Positions 16,813 through 28,566 are shown, counted from the stretch's first letter. The stretch: 64,000 bases of DNA from an uncultured Thalassolituus sp. (GCA_913061435.1 CAJXUK010000001.1:62001-126000), one strand, 5' to 3'. Numbers and translations: made by a program. The notes: generated from the sequence alone by a model not told the origin.

Positions 16813-17685
16813 ATGCCTGCTATTATCAGCCAACTGTATACTTATCCGCTAAAGTCTTGTGCTGGAATATCCGTAAATGAGCTTGTTTTTGATGAAAAAG
16901 GTCCCTTACTAGATCGGCGGTGGATGTTGGTTGAACGTAATAGTGGGGTTTTCTTATCGCAACGAACTGTTCCAGAGATGGCATTAATACAAACTCGCTT
17001 GGTTAATGGTGAAGTTTGGGTGCATCAAACGATGAATACCACTCTTATAAATTCGTTACGTTTGCCTATTGTTGATCTTGAGTCTAGCGATGGTGAGAAG
17101 AGCTTAGACGGGGGTAGGCGGCATATTATCGATGTTGAAGTATGGGAAGATAGGGTGCAAGCCTATGATTGTGGAGATGAAGCAGCCGCTTGGTTTAGTG
17201 AGTTGTTAAATGTTGATTGTCGTTTAGTTTATCAGGGCGATTGTCAGCGATTTGCCAGTGAAAAATATGCAAATAAGTACACTCAAGTGAGTTTTGCCGA
17301 TGGATTTCCTTTGCTGATTGTTGCTCAGTCAAGCATTGATCTGTTGAATGATGATTGCTCAGTTAATCTGGATGCGACTCATTTTAGACCGAATATTGTA
17401 GTAGAAAATACATCCGCATTTGCCGAAAAGTCATGGTCTTCAATCAAGACCAAACAATTATCATTGACGGTGGTAAAGCCTTGCGAGCGATGTGTTATTC
17501 CAACTATAAATCCCAATACCGCGAAGAAAGAACCCGCCATATTGAAGGTATTAAAATCACATTGTTTGGATGCCGGACGAATTATTTTTGGCCAAAACTT
17601 AACCTTTATGCCACTTGTTGATGATAAAAGATCATTACATATTCAACTTAAACTAATTACTGGTGACGCTTTAGTGATCAAATAA
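16813..17685 (+). CDS. MOSC domain protein (YcbX-like)
   Basis: A 290-residue protein with a MOSC_N beta-barrel (ISQLYTYPLKSCAGI, LDRRWMLVER) and a C-terminal MOSC domain with the conserved Cys (VVKPCERCVIPTINP). Relatives such as YcbX and mARC bind molybdenum cofactor and reduce N-hydroxylated compounds. E. coli YcbX carries an extra 2Fe-2S domain; this shorter protein lacks it, so an electron donor must come from elsewhere. It stands alone between two terminators. Confidence 0.88.
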   Translation: MPAIISQLYTYPLKSCAGISVNELVFDEKGPLLDRRWMLVERNSGVFLSQRTVPEMALIQTRLVNGEVWVHQTMNTTLINSLRLPIVDLESSDGEKSLDGGRRHIIDVEVWEDRVQAYDCGDEAAAWFSELLNVDCRLVYQGDCQRFASEKYANKYTQVSFADGFPLLIVAQSSIDLLNDDCSVNLDATHFRPNIVVENTSAFAEKSWSSIKTKQLSLTVVKPCERCVIPTINPNTAKKEPAILKVLKSHCLDAGRIIFGQNLTFMPLVDDKRSLHIQLKLITGDALVIK

Positions 17686-17730
17686 TTGCAGAAAATTTCT
17701 GAATAGCATTAGTTTTCTTTATTCTAGGCA

Positions 17731-17762
17731 AAAAAAACCACAACATTTGTTGTGGTTTTTTT
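17731..17762. terminator. Bidirectional terminator between MOSC gene and gltA
   Basis: A7 then CCACAAC (17738-17744), loop ATTT, GTTGTGG (17749-17755), then T7. Both strands end in a T-run, so it can stop the convergent MOSC gene and gltA. Confidence 0.88.
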
Positions 17763-17774
17763 GTTTAGGCAAGA

Positions 17775-19055
17775 TTACTTTGTTGGGTAATCACGCTTTG
17801 GGGAGCCAGTGTATAACTGACGAGGACGGCCGATGCGGTAGTCGCCGCTGATCATCTCATTCCAATGAGCAATCCAGCCCGGAGTACGGCCAGTAGCGAA
17901 GATTACTGTAAACATTTCAGATGGGATGCCGATCGCTTTTAAGATGATGCCTGAGTAGAAATCTACATTTGGATACAGGCCACGTTTAACGAAGTATTCA
18001 TCTTCTGTCGCGATTTGCTCTAGTTTTAGAGCAATCTTCAATAGTGGATCATTTTCCATGCCTAGCTCTGCAAGTACTTCGTCGCAAGTTTGCTTCATGA
18101 CTTTAGCGCGTGGATCAAAGTTCTTGTAAACACGGTGGCCAAAGCCCATTAGGCGGAAAGGATCTTCTTTATCTTTGGCTTTTTCAATGAAGGTATCGAT
18201 GTTTGAAACATCACCGATTTCTTCAAGCATGTTCAATACAGCTTCGTTAGCTCCGCCGTGAGCAGGGCCCCAAAGAGCTGCGATTCCAGAGGCAATACAA
18301 GCAAATGGGTTGGCGCCAGTTGAGCCAGCTAAACGTACAGTCGAAGTTGAAGCATTTTGTTCGTGATCTGCGTGCAGCAAGAAGATGCGATCCATTGCTT
18401 TTGCTAAAACTGGGCTGATCGCTTTTTCTTCACAAGGTGTGTTAAACATCATGTGTAAAAAGTTTTCGGAGTAGCTTAGGTCGTTGCGTGGGTACATGAA
18501 AGGCTGCCCCATCGAGTACTTGTAAACCATAGCTGCAAGTGTAGGGATCTTAGCAATTAAGCGGTGTGCAGAGATAATGCGGTGCTGTGGATTGCTGATA
18601 TCAATAGAATCGTGATAAAAAGCAGAAAGAGCACCAACAACACCACACATAATGGCCATTGGGTGTGCATCACGGCGGAAACCATTAAAGAAATGGCTTA
18701 GCTGCTCGTGCACCATTGTGTGAGTTTTAATGGTGTTTACGAAAGACTCTTTTTCTTCTTTGTTGGGTAATTCACCGTGAAGAAGTAAGAAACACGTTTC
18801 TAAGTAATCAGATTTTTCAGCTAACTGCTCGATGGGGTATCCGCGATGAAGAAGAACACCTTTGGCACCGTCGATAAAGGTGATTTTTGATTCACACGCT
18901 GCCGTAGAGACGAAACCAGGGTCGTAAGTAAAAAGATTTTTACTGGTTAAGCTGCGAACATCAACAACGTCTTGTCCTAGGGTGCCTTTATAAACAGGCA
19001 ATTCTAGTTTTTCTTCGATGCCGTCGACGGTTAATGTCGCTTTTATATCAGCCAT
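17775..19055 (-). CDS. gltA: Citrate synthase (type II, hexameric family)
   Basis: A 426-residue enzyme that condenses acetyl-CoA and oxaloacetate. Catalytic motifs are clear: [34 protein letters not shown] (active-site His) and NVDFYSG (active-site Asp). Length fits the NADH-inhibited Gram-negative type. It is divergent from sdhCDAB, the standard pseudomonad arrangement, and has a good promoter 89 bases upstream of its start. Confidence 0.97.
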   Translation of the reverse strand: MADIKATLTVDGIEEKLELPVYKGTLGQDVVDVRSLTSKNLFTYDPGFVSTAACESKITFIDGAKGVLLHRGYPIEQLAEKSDYLETCFLLLHGELPNKEEKESFVNTIKTHTMVHEQLSHFFNGFRRDAHPMAIMCGVVGALSAFYHDSIDISNPQHRIISAHRLIAKIPTLAAMVYKYSMGQPFMYPRNDLSYSENFLHMMFNTPCEEKAISPVLAKAMDRIFLLHADHEQNASTSTVRLAGSTGANPFACIASGIAALWGPAHGGANEAVLNMLEEIGDVSNIDTFIEKAKDKEDPFRLMGFGHRVYKNFDPRAKVMKQTCDEVLAELGMENDPLLKIALKLEQIATEDEYFVKRGLYPNVDFYSGIILKAIGIPSEMFTVIFATGRTPGWIAHWNEMISGDYRIGRPRQLYTGSPKRDYPTK

Positions 19056-19143
19056 AAAGGCCTCCTGATACTGAATTTATTTTGCGTTAAACGAGTTTAA
19101 AAAAGCGTTGTAAGCTTAATATACTACTTAAATAAAGGGCGAA

Positions 19144-19171
19144 ACTATAGAGCCTTGACGCTATTTGTCAA
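19144..19171 (-). promoter_or_regulatory. gltA sigma70 promoter with an inverted repeat
   Basis: Read on the minus strand, TTGACA (complement of 19166-19171), a 16-bp spacer and TATAGT (complement of 19144-19149) form a near-consensus promoter facing gltA. An inverted repeat TTGAC-N7-GTCAA (19155-19171) overlaps the -35, so a repressor or activator could bind here. The 438-bp gltA-sdhC gap (19056-19493) holds only this and the sdh promoter as far as I can see. Confidence 0.75.
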
Positions 19172-19352
19172 TTACTCAAATGCTCTGTAAACCGCATACT
19201 TGATGTCAACCAAGGTTGCTTGCTCTGATCATTTTCGCTGCGACCCACGTTATTTCTAAATAAATTTACAATGGGCTCTAAATCTATACTAGTCTAAATG
19301 TTGTGATTAGGGCGTAATAAAATTGTAGAAATATTTTAGTTACGTCAGAAGT

Positions 19353-19381
19353 TTGTAAAACAGTGTACGGATGATTATAAT
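19353..19381 (+). promoter_or_regulatory. sdhCDAB sigma70 promoter
   Basis: TTGTAA (19353-19358), a 17-bp spacer and TATAAT (19376-19381) lie 112 bases before the sdhC start, leaving a leader of roughly 105 nt. Confidence 0.7.
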
Positions 19382-19493
19382 TTGCCGCGACATTTACCTG
19401 TATGAACCTATGCAGTTTGTTGTTGATTATTATAAGCCAACGTTATCTGTTTAATTTTTAAGCAGTAACACTAAAATAGGGTGTAGATGAGCC

Positions 19494-19868
19494 GTGAATA
19501 GCAATAGACCTAAAAATCTGGATCTGACTACTATAGAGCTCCCTCTTCCTGCCAAGGCTTCTATCCTTCATCGTATCTCCGGTTTAGCATTGTTTTTTGC
19601 TGTTGCCTTCATGTTGGTTGCATTAAATGCATCCCTTGAATCAGCTGAAAGTTTTGCCGAATTAAAAGCGACGTTTGATATGGGCTTTGTAAAGTTAATT
19701 ACTTGGTTGATTTTATCAGCGCTGGGTTATCACCTAGTTGCAGGTATTAAACACTTGGTAATGGACGCAGGCATTGGTGAAACTAAAGAAGGCGGTAGAG
19801 TAGGTGCCATTATTACCTTGGTAGGTGGTGCAATCGTGATCGCTTTAGCTGGAGTTTGGGTATGGTAG
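19494..19868 (+). CDS. sdhC: Succinate dehydrogenase cytochrome b556 subunit
   Basis: A 124-residue membrane anchor of complex II with three TM helices and the N-terminal family pattern RPKNLDLTTIELPLPA...ILHRISG. The heme-ligand His lies in LSALGYHLVAGIKHLVMD. The start is GTG 19494: residues match the family from there on and no ATG is in frame. A five-codon frame (ATG 19487 to TAG 19501) overlaps this start. It overlaps sdhD by seven bases. Confidence 0.95.
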   Translation: MNSNRPKNLDLTTIELPLPAKASILHRISGLALFFAVAFMLVALNASLESAESFAELKATFDMGFVKLITWLILSALGYHLVAGIKHLVMDAGIGETKEGGRVGAIITLVGGAIVIALAGVWVW

Positions 19869-20209
19869 CAAGTATTTCAAATCTAGGGCGCAGTGGTTTG
19901 TACGACTGGGTCATTCAACGTATAACTGCAGTGATTTTAGCAGTTTATACCCTCTTCTTGTTGGGCTTTTTGATAGCTCACCCAGATCTGCAGTACAGTG
20001 ACTGGCAAGAATTATTTGCCTGTACGCCAATGAAGATTGCTAGCTTGCTGGCTTTGGTTTCATTGTGTGCTCATGGCTGGGTTGGTATGTGGACTATCGC
20101 TACCGACTACTTAAAGTCAACGGGTATTCGTTTCCTTTTCTTACTAGTTGTAGCGGCGTTTGTGTTCGTTTACCTAGTATGGGGCATTGATATTTTGTGG
20201 GGAGCGTAA
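19862..20209 (+). CDS. sdhD: Succinate dehydrogenase membrane anchor subunit
   Basis: A 115-residue protein with three TM helices, the second anchor of complex II (SGLYDWVIQRITAVILAVYT; SLCAHGWVGMWTIATDYLK). I chose ATG 19862, which overlaps the end of sdhC by seven bases, rather than the TTG six bases upstream. It is followed three bases later by sdhA. Confidence 0.95.
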   Translation: MVASISNLGRSGLYDWVIQRITAVILAVYTLFLLGFLIAHPDLQYSDWQELFACTPMKIASLLALVSLCAHGWVGMWTIATDYLKSTGIRFLFLLVVAAFVFVYLVWGIDILWGA

Positions 20210-20212
20210 GTT

Positions 20213-21988
20213 ATGTCGAATAAAATTCGTACTTTATCCTATGATGCCATCGTAATTGGTGGTGGTGGTGCCGGCATGCGTGCTGCACTGCAATTAACAG
20301 AAGCCGGTATTAAAACTGCTTGTGTTACAAAAGTATTCCCAACGCGTTCGCATACGGTTTCTGCCCAAGGTGGCATTACCTGTGCAATCGCCTCTGCTGA
20401 TCCGAATGATGATTGGCGTTGGCACATGTACGATACCGTTAAAGGTTCTGATTATATCGGTGACCAAGACGCTATCGAATACATGTGTTCTGTTGGCCCA
20501 CAAGCTGTTTTTGAATTAGAGCATATGGGTTTACCTTTTTCTCGTACTGAAGAAGGTCGTATTTATCAGCGTCCATTCGGTGGCCAGTCTAAAGGTCCAA
20601 ACGATACTACTCAAGCAGCTCGTACTTGTGCGGCAGCTGACCGAACAGGTCACGCTTTGTTGCATGCCTTGTATCAAGGTAATCTTAAAGGCGGTACTAC
20701 CTTTCTAAACGAATGGTATGCGGTTGATTTGGTTAAAAACGCTACGGGTCAGGTTGCGGGTGTTATTGCAATTGATATTGAAACGGGCGAAACGGTTTAT
20801 ATCAAAGCGAAAGCAACAGTGTTGGCGACTGGCGGTGCAGGCCGTATTTATCAGTCAACTACGAATGCATTAATCAATACTGGTGACGGTGTTGGTATGG
20901 CAATTCGTGCTGGCGTTCCAATGCAAGACATTGAAATGTGGCAGTTCCACCCAACGGGTATTGCCGGTGCTGGAACACTGGTTACTGAAGGTTGTCGTGG
21001 TGAAGGCGGTTACTTAGTCAATAAAGATGGTGAACGTTTCATGGAGCGCTATGCACCAAACGCGAAAGATCTTGCAGGCCGTGATGTTGTTGCGCGTTCT
21101 ATGGTTCTTGAAATCCTAGAAGGTCGTGGTTGTGGCGAAGAGGGTGATCATGTATTCCTTAAGCTTGATCACTTAGGTGAAGAAACACTAAACGCTAAGC
21201 TTCCTGGTATTCTTGAGCTTTCACGTACGTTTGCTCACGTTGACCCTGTTAAAGCGCCAATTCCTGTTGTTCCTACGTGTCACTACATGATGGGTGGTGT
21301 ACCGACTAACATCGGTGGCCAGGCTTTGACTCAAGACGAAAATGGCAATGATGTTGTTATTGAAGGCTTGTATGCCGCTGGTGAGATTGCTTGTGTGTCC
21401 GTTCACGGTGCCAACCGCTTGGGTGGTAACTCACTGCTAGACTTGGTGGTATTCGGTCGTGCTGTGGGTCTTCAGGTTGAGAAGAGTTTTAAAGAAGGCT
21501 TTGAATCTGTTGATGCAAGTGAAGAAGATATCGAACGTGCTATGGCTCGCTTGAATCGTCTTAACAATACTACAAGCGGTGAAAGTGTTGCTGCTGTTCG
21601 TGCTGATCTTCAGAAAACCATGCAATTGTATTTCGGTGTATTCCGTGACGGTCCAAGCATGGAAAAAGGTCTGGGTCTGTTAGACGAAATTGGCAAGCGT
21701 GTTCGTAACACGGTTCTGGATGATAAGAGTGGCGCGTTTAACACTGCTCGTATTGAAGCACTTGAGTTGGATAACTTATTCGAAACAGCCCTCGCTACTG
21801 CGATTGCTGCTGTTGAGCGTAAAGAATCTCGTGGTGCTCACGCACGTAACGACTTTACTGAGCGTGATGACGAGAATTGGTTGTGCCATTCATTGTATTT
21901 CCCAGAAACTAAGACCATTGGTAAGCGTGATGTGAACTTTGCACCTAAGACTGTGCCTGCGTTCGAACCGAAAATCCGTGTTTATTAA
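20213..21988 (+). CDS. sdhA: Succinate dehydrogenase flavoprotein subunit
   Basis: A 591-residue flavoprotein that oxidises succinate to fumarate. It shows the dinucleotide fold [17 protein letters not shown], the covalent FAD His in [11 protein letters not shown], the substrate-binding [21 protein letters not shown] and the catalytic Arg region near RDVVARSM. The gene is third in sdhCDAB. Confidence 0.97.
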   Translation: MSNKIRTLSYDAIVIGGGGAGMRAALQLTEAGIKTACVTKVFPTRSHTVSAQGGITCAIASADPNDDWRWHMYDTVKGSDYIGDQDAIEYMCSVGPQAVFELEHMGLPFSRTEEGRIYQRPFGGQSKGPNDTTQAARTCAAADRTGHALLHALYQGNLKGGTTFLNEWYAVDLVKNATGQVAGVIAIDIETGETVYIKAKATVLATGGAGRIYQSTTNALINTGDGVGMAIRAGVPMQDIEMWQFHPTGIAGAGTLVTEGCRGEGGYLVNKDGERFMERYAPNAKDLAGRDVVARSMVLEILEGRGCGEEGDHVFLKLDHLGEETLNAKLPGILELSRTFAHVDPVKAPIPVVPTCHYMMGGVPTNIGGQALTQDENGNDVVIEGLYAAGEIACVSVHGANRLGGNSLLDLVVFGRAVGLQVEKSFKEGFESVDASEEDIERAMARLNRLNNTTSGESVAAVRADLQKTMQLYFGVFRDGPSMEKGLGLLDEIGKRVRNTVLDDKSGAFNTARIEALELDNLFETALATAIAAVERKESRGAHARNDFTERDDENWLCHSLYFPETKTIGKRDVNFAPKTVPAFEPKIRVY

Positions 21989-22002
21989 TAGGGAAACGAA
22001 TC

Positions 22003-22713
22003 ATGTTAGTTAGTATTTATCGCTATAATCCTGAAAAAGATGAAGCGCCTACAATGCAAGATTATGAGATCGAAATGCCTGCGGGCAAAGATCTTATGGT
22101 GTTGGACGTTTTAAACCTAGTTAAAGAGCGCGACTCTTCTGTTTCTTACCGTCGTTCATGCCGTGAAGGTGTTTGTGGCAGTGATGGTATGAACATTAAC
22201 GGTAAAAACGGTTTGGCGTGTATTACTCCAGTCTCTGAAGCTACTAAAGGCAAAAACGACAAGTTGATCTTGCGTCCTTTGCCTGGTATGCCAGTGATTC
22301 GTGATCTTGTTATCGATATGGGGCTTTTCTACAAGCAGTATGAAAGTATTAAACCCTATCTTGATAACAATACGCCAGCGCCTGCTATTGAGCGTTTGCA
22401 GTCACCTGAAGATCGTGCGAAATTAGACGGCTTATACGAGTGTATCTTGTGTGCTTGCTGTTCTACGTCGTGCCCTTCATTCTGGTGGAATCCTGATAAA
22501 TTTGTTGGACCGGCAGGCTTATTACAAGCTTATCGTTTCTTGGCAGATACTCGAGATACCTCCACGGATGAAAGATTAGCTAATTTGGATGACCCATTTA
22601 GCGTTTTTCGTTGCCGTGGCATCATGAACTGTGTCAATGTATGCCCGAAAGGTTTAAATCCTACGCGAGCAATCGGACACATTCGTGGAATGTTGTTGCA
22701 ACGCGAGATCTAA
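22003..22713 (+). CDS. sdhB: Succinate dehydrogenase iron-sulfur subunit
   Basis: A 236-residue electron-transfer subunit. The three cluster motifs are all present: CREGVCGSDGMNINGKNGLAC (with intervening residues) for 2Fe-2S, CILCACCSTSCP for 4Fe-4S and CRGIMNCVNVCPKGLNP for the 3Fe-4S site. It ends the sdh operon and is followed by two hairpins. Confidence 0.97.
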   Translation: MLVSIYRYNPEKDEAPTMQDYEIEMPAGKDLMVLDVLNLVKERDSSVSYRRSCREGVCGSDGMNINGKNGLACITPVSEATKGKNDKLILRPLPGMPVIRDLVIDMGLFYKQYESIKPYLDNNTPAPAIERLQSPEDRAKLDGLYECILCACCSTSCPSFWWNPDKFVGPAGLLQAYRFLADTRDTSTDERLANLDDPFSVFRCRGIMNCVNVCPKGLNPTRAIGHIRGMLLQREI

Positions 22714-22757
22714 TAAGCGATATTTTTGCTTTTAGAGATCGAATTGATCGTCTGTAT

Positions 22758-22792
22758 AAAGGGTGGATTGGACATACAATCCGCCCTTTTTT
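22758..22792 (+). terminator. sdh operon terminator
   Basis: AAAGGGTGGATTG (22758-22770) pairs with CAATCCGCCCTTT (22777-22789, one G-T pair), followed by Ts. Confidence 0.8.
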
Positions 22793-22802
22793 AAATACTT
22801 TC

Positions 22803-22832
22803 AAAAATATCACCCACAAAGTGATATTTTTA
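22803..22832 (+). terminator. Second hairpin after sdhB
   Basis: AAAAATATCAC (22803-22813) pairs perfectly with GTGATATTTTT (22821-22831). It follows the first terminator by ten bases and ends in Ts, so it may be a back-up terminator. Confidence 0.55.
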
Positions 22833-22854
22833 ACTATGATGTATATGAGAAGAG

Positions 22855-22923
22855 GGAGCGGGTAATCCCCGTTTTGTAATTAGGCCTTCGATCTTACCCG
22901 ATCTGCCTGCTCCGGTGAGCCGG
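22855..22923 (+). promoter_or_regulatory. Candidate structured leader upstream of sucA
   Basis: Several short complementary arms are nested here: GGAGC (22855-22859) can close with GCTCC (22909-22913), enclosing CGGG/CCCG (22859-22862 with 22868-22871) and GATC/GATC (22890-22893 with 22900-22903); a competing CCGG/CCGG hairpin (22912-22915 with 22920-22923) overlaps the closing arm. This lies 55 bases before the sucA start. sucA leaders with conserved structure (sucA and sucA-II motifs) are described in proteobacteria, but I cannot confirm a match by eye. Confidence 0.35.
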
Positions 22924-22977
22924 TATTGGTTATTAATTATGATTTCCCTTTGAAATGTTCAAACAGGGTGGTCCTAA

Positions 22978-25812
22978 ATGCACGAGCTGACAATGGAGCA
23001 GCTATGGAGTACGTCCCAACTCGCCGGTGGGAACGTCGCTTACATAGAAGAGCTCTTCGAAACTTATCTTCGTGATCCTAACGAAGTTCCGGAAGAGTGG
23101 CGCCAATATTTTAATCAACTCCCTCGAGTTGAAGAGAATTTGACGACCGATATTCCGCACAAACCGATTCGCGAACAATTTCTGTTACTTTCAAAAAATC
23201 AGAATCGGTCAAAACCTACCTCACAATCCAGCGTAAGCAGTGAATTCGAACGAAAACAAGTTAAAGTATTGGAGTTGATTAACGCCTTTCGTGGTCGTGG
23301 TCACCAGCATGCTCAACTTGATCCGTTAGGGTTGATGGAGCGTGAAGATGTACAAGACTTAGGCTTGGCTTTCCATGAGTTATCTCACGCTGATTTGGAC
23401 ACTACGTTCCAAACTGGCTCTTTATTTATAGGTCAAGACGAAGCAACACTTAAAGAAATTCTAGATGCACTTCAGCAAACTTATTGTTCAACAGTAGGTG
23501 CTGAGTACATGCATATTGTTAATACAGGAGAGCAGCGTTGGTTCCAACAGCGCCTAGAAAGCGTGCGCTCGCATCCTAAGTATGGCAATGAAGTTAAAAA
23601 ACACTTATTAGAGCGTTTAACCGCGGCGGAAGGGTTAGAGAAATATCTTGGTTCTCGTTACCCTGGGGTTAAGCGTTTTGGTCTTGAAGGCGGTGAGAGT
23701 TTAATTCCGTTAATGGACGAATTGATTCAACGTTGTGGTACTTACGGCGCAAAAGAAATTGTTATTGGTATGGCGCACCGTGGTCGATTAAACATGTTGA
23801 TCAATACTTTTGGTAAGAAAACTTCAGATTTGTTTGATGAGTTTGATGGTAAGGCTCATTACGATCACAGTGGCGATGTTAAATATCACCAAGGTTTTTC
23901 TTCTAATGTCATGACCCCTGGCGGCGAAGTTCATTTGGCACTTGCCTTTAACCCTTCTCACTTAGAGATTGTTTCTCCGGTTGTTGAAGGGTCTGTTCGT
24001 GCACGCCAGGATCGTCGGGATGATGAAGCCGGTGATTTAGTTGTTCCTGTGTTACTGCACGGTGACTCTGCTTTTGCGGGTCAGGGTGTAGTGATGGAAA
24101 CCTTCCAGCTATCACAAACTCGTGCTTACAAAACGGGGGGTACTATTCATGTTGTGATTAACAACCAAGTTGGCTTTACCACCAACAAGCGCGAAGATGT
24201 ACGTTCGACTGAATATTGTACTGACGTAGCCAAAATTGTTGAGGCCCCGATTTTACACGCTAATGGTGATGACCCTGAAGCTGTTTTATTCGTAACTCAG
24301 TTGGCAGTTGATTACCGTAATGAATTTAAAAAAGACGTCGTTATTGATTTGGTTTGTTACCGTCGTCGTGGTCATAATGAAGCCGATGAACCATCGGGTA
24401 CTCAGCCTCTTATGTATCAAAAAATTCGTGAGCAAAAAACGACTCGCCAGTTGTATGCCGAGAGTTTAGCCGCAGCTAATATCATTACTGATGACTTTTG
24501 TTCGCAAATGGAAAGCGAATACCGTGATGCATTGGATAATGGTTTGCATGTTGTTAAGAGCTTGGTTAAAGAGCCCAATGAAAAATTGTTTGTTGATTGG
24601 ACGCCTCACTTAGGTCATAAGTGGACAGCCTATGCTGATACTCAATACGACCTGAAATCTTTGCAAGAGCTTGCAATTAAACTTCAAGAAGTGCCTGAAG
24701 GTTTTTCAGTTCAGCGACAGGTTAGCAAGATTCTAGACGACCGCCGAAAAATGGCTGCTGGTGCGTTATCTATTAACTGGGGCTTTGCTGAAACTTTGGC
24801 ATATGGCACCTTGTTAGAAGAAGGGCATCAAGTTCGTTTTACTGGTCAAGATGTTGGTCGAGGAACTTTCTCTCACAGGCATGCTGTTTTACATAATCAA
24901 AAAGATAGCTCTATTTACTGCTCGTTGCAGAATATTTCTGAAGAACAGCCACGCTGTGATATCTACGACTCTTTGTTGTCAGAAGAAGCAGTGCTTGCCT
25001 TTGAATACGGTTATGCAACCACTAACCCAAGTGCATTGGTTATTTGGGAAGCTCAGTTTGGTGACTTTGCCAACGGCGCCCAGGTTGTATTTGACCAGTT
25101 CATTTCTAGCGGTGAGCATAAGTGGAGTCGTTTATGCGGTTTAACTGTTTTATTGCCTCATGGCTATGAAGGTCAAGGGCCTGAGCATTCATCTGCTCGT
25201 TTAGAACGTTATTTGCAGTTGTGTGCTGAACACAATATGCAAATTTGTATTCCAACGACGCCAGCTCAGGTTTATCACATGCTGCGTCGTCAAGTAATCC
25301 GCCCGCTACGTAAACCTTTGATTGTATTTACACCAAAAAGTTTATTACGTCATAAATTAGCAATTAGTACCCTAGAAGAACTTGCAGAAGGAAGTTTCCA
25401 GACGGTTATTCCTGAAGTTGATGATCTAGATCCAGCTAAGGTTGAGCGTGTTGTTTTATGCTCGGGTAAAGTTTATTACGACTTGCTACAAGAGCGTCGT
25501 GATCGCGAACAAGAGAATGTTGCGATTATTCGTCTCGAGCAGCTGTATCCATTCCCAGAAGAACAGCTTTTAGAAGCACTTGAGCCATATACCAACATAA
25601 AAGATATGGTTTGGTGCCAAGAAGAGCCTATGAATATGGGTGCTTGGTACAGCAGTCAGCATCACATGCGTCGTGTACTGCAATTACAAAACCCAGACCT
25701 GTATCTTAAATACGCAGGTCGTGATGCAGCTGCATCTCCGGCAGCAGGTTATATGGCACTGCACATTGAACAACAGCAAACACTAATTAATGACGCGCTT
25801 ACTGTTGAGTAA
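22978..25812 (+). CDS. sucA: 2-oxoglutarate dehydrogenase E1 component
   Basis: A 944-residue thiamine-diphosphate enzyme that decarboxylates 2-oxoglutarate and loads the succinyl group onto SucB. The N-terminal segment (LWSTSQLAGGNVAYIEELFE) is the E2-binding helix. IGMAHRGRLNML, HGDSAFAGQG and INNQVGFTTN mark the ThDP site, and the pyrimidine domain has GQDVGRGTFSHRHAVLH. Length is normal. First gene of sucAB-lpd, separated from sdhB by terminators and its own leader. Confidence 0.97.
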   Translation: MHELTMEQLWSTSQLAGGNVAYIEELFETYLRDPNEVPEEWRQYFNQLPRVEENLTTDIPHKPIREQFLLLSKNQNRSKPTSQSSVSSEFERKQVKVLELINAFRGRGHQHAQLDPLGLMEREDVQDLGLAFHELSHADLDTTFQTGSLFIGQDEATLKEILDALQQTYCSTVGAEYMHIVNTGEQRWFQQRLESVRSHPKYGNEVKKHLLERLTAAEGLEKYLGSRYPGVKRFGLEGGESLIPLMDELIQRCGTYGAKEIVIGMAHRGRLNMLINTFGKKTSDLFDEFDGKAHYDHSGDVKYHQGFSSNVMTPGGEVHLALAFNPSHLEIVSPVVEGSVRARQDRRDDEAGDLVVPVLLHGDSAFAGQGVVMETFQLSQTRAYKTGGTIHVVINNQVGFTTNKREDVRSTEYCTDVAKIVEAPILHANGDDPEAVLFVTQLAVDYRNEFKKDVVIDLVCYRRRGHNEADEPSGTQPLMYQKIREQKTTRQLYAESLAAANIITDDFCSQMESEYRDALDNGLHVVKSLVKEPNEKLFVDWTPHLGHKWTAYADTQYDLKSLQELAIKLQEVPEGFSVQRQVSKILDDRRKMAAGALSINWGFAETLAYGTLLEEGHQVRFTGQDVGRGTFSHRHAVLHNQKDSSIYCSLQNISEEQPRCDIYDSLLSEEAVLAFEYGYATTNPSALVIWEAQFGDFANGAQVVFDQFISSGEHKWSRLCGLTVLLPHGYEGQGPEHSSARLERYLQLCAEHNMQICIPTTPAQVYHMLRRQVIRPLRKPLIVFTPKSLLRHKLAISTLEELAEGSFQTVIPEVDDLDPAKVERVVLCSGKVYYDLLQERRDREQENVAIIRLEQLYPFPEEQLLEALEPYTNIKDMVWCQEEPMNMGAWYSSQHHMRRVLQLQNPDLYLKYAGRDAAASPAAGYMALHIEQQQTLINDALTVE

Positions 25813-25839
25813 GCGAGCACAGGATTGTAAGGAAAGATA

Positions 25840-27063
25840 ATGACTATTGAAATTAAAACCCCAACTTTTCCAGAATCTGTCGCAGATGGAACGGTAGCAA
25901 CTTGGTATAAGCAACCAGGTGAAGCGATTAGTCGTGATGAATTAATCGTAGACATTGAAACGGATAAGGTTGTCCTTGAAGTTGTGGCACCTGCCGATGG
26001 TGTGTTGAAAGAAATCGTTAAGCAAGAAGGCGATGTTGTTTTAAGTGCTGAAGTTTTAGGTTTTTTTGAAGAAGGTGGCGTTGCTGAGGCAGTTGCACCA
26101 GAAGCAAAAGAAGAAGTTAAAGCGGAATCTTCTGAAGCTAGCGAAGATATTATTATGAGCCCTGCAGCTCGTAAGTTGGCTCAAGAGAATAACATCAGTG
26201 CAAACGATGTGGCGGCAACCGGCAAAGACGGTCGCGTCACCAAAGAAGACATTTTAAATCACTTAAAAGCACCTAAAGCTGAAGCGGCTCCTGTAGCAGC
26301 TCCGACTCAAGCTGCTGCTAAGTCTTCTCCTGCGGCGGCGGCTGTTCATTTTGATGCGGGTGATCGCATTGAAAAACGTGTTCCTATGACCCGTTTGCGC
26401 GCTACGATTGCTCGCCGTTTGGTCAGTGCACAGCAAAACGCAGCCATGTTAACAACGTACAACGAAGTTAACATGAAGCCTATTATGGAGATGCGTAAAA
26501 AGTATCAAGATCGTTTTGTGAAAGCGCATGGTGTTAAATTAGGCTTTATGTCTTTCTTTGTGAAAGCGGCTACTGAAGCTTTGAAGAAATTCCCAGCGGT
26601 TAATGCGTCAATTGATGGTAACGACATGATTTATCATGGTTATCAGGATGTGGGTGTTGCAGTGTCTACCGAGCGTGGTTTGGTAGTACCTATTTTACGT
26701 GATACCGATAGCATGGGCTTAGCAGAAATTGAAAACAGCATCGGTGATTTTGGCGTTCGTGCTCGCGATGGCAAGCTTGGTATAGATGAGATGCAAGGTG
26801 GTACTTTTACTATCTCGAACGGTGGGACTTTCGGTTCTTTATTGTCAACACCAATTTTGAATCCACCACAAACAGCCATTATGGGTATGCATAAAATTCA
26901 AGATCGCCCAATGGCGGTTGATGGAGAGGTGGTTATCTTACCAATGATGTATCTTGCGTTGTCCTACGATCACCGCATGATTGATGGTAAAGAAGCTGTT
27001 CAGTTCTTAGTTGCAATTAAAGACATGCTAGAAGATCCAGCGCGTCTTTTGTTAGATATTTAA
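25840..27063 (+). CDS. sucB: 2-oxoglutarate dehydrogenase E2 (dihydrolipoyl succinyltransferase)
   Basis: A 407-residue core protein of the complex. One lipoyl domain (lipoyl Lys in [17 protein letters not shown]), an Ala/Pro/Glu-rich linker, a peripheral subunit-binding domain ([18 protein letters not shown]), a second Ala-rich linker and the catalytic domain with [13 protein letters not shown], which carries the active-site His and Asp. It follows sucA by 27 bases. Confidence 0.97.
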   Translation: MTIEIKTPTFPESVADGTVATWYKQPGEAISRDELIVDIETDKVVLEVVAPADGVLKEIVKQEGDVVLSAEVLGFFEEGGVAEAVAPEAKEEVKAESSEASEDIIMSPAARKLAQENNISANDVAATGKDGRVTKEDILNHLKAPKAEAAPVAAPTQAAAKSSPAAAAVHFDAGDRIEKRVPMTRLRATIARRLVSAQQNAAMLTTYNEVNMKPIMEMRKKYQDRFVKAHGVKLGFMSFFVKAATEALKKFPAVNASIDGNDMIYHGYQDVGVAVSTERGLVVPILRDTDSMGLAEIENSIGDFGVRARDGKLGIDEMQGGTFTISNGGTFGSLLSTPILNPPQTAIMGMHKIQDRPMAVDGEVVILPMMYLALSYDHRMIDGKEAVQFLVAIKDMLEDPARLLLDI

Positions 27064-27066
27064 TAG

Positions 27067-28518
<1,452 letters not shown>

Positions 28519-28530
28519 GGCAAGCAATTT

Positions 28531-28566
28531 AAAACTTGAAGCTGGTTGTAACCGGCTTTAGGTTTT
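28531..28566 (+). terminator. Hairpin after lpd, possible terminator
   Basis: AAAAC (28531-28535) and AAGCTGGTT (28539-28547) pair with AACCGGCTT (28550-28558) and GTTTT (28562-28566), with one G-T pair and a small bulge. The trailing T-run is short. The 238-bp gap to sucC also holds a TATAAT at 28693-28698 with a weak TTAGAC (28672-28677, 15-bp spacing), so sucCD may have its own promoter. sucC leader structures are known in some gammaproteobacteria; I cannot confirm one. Confidence 0.45.
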
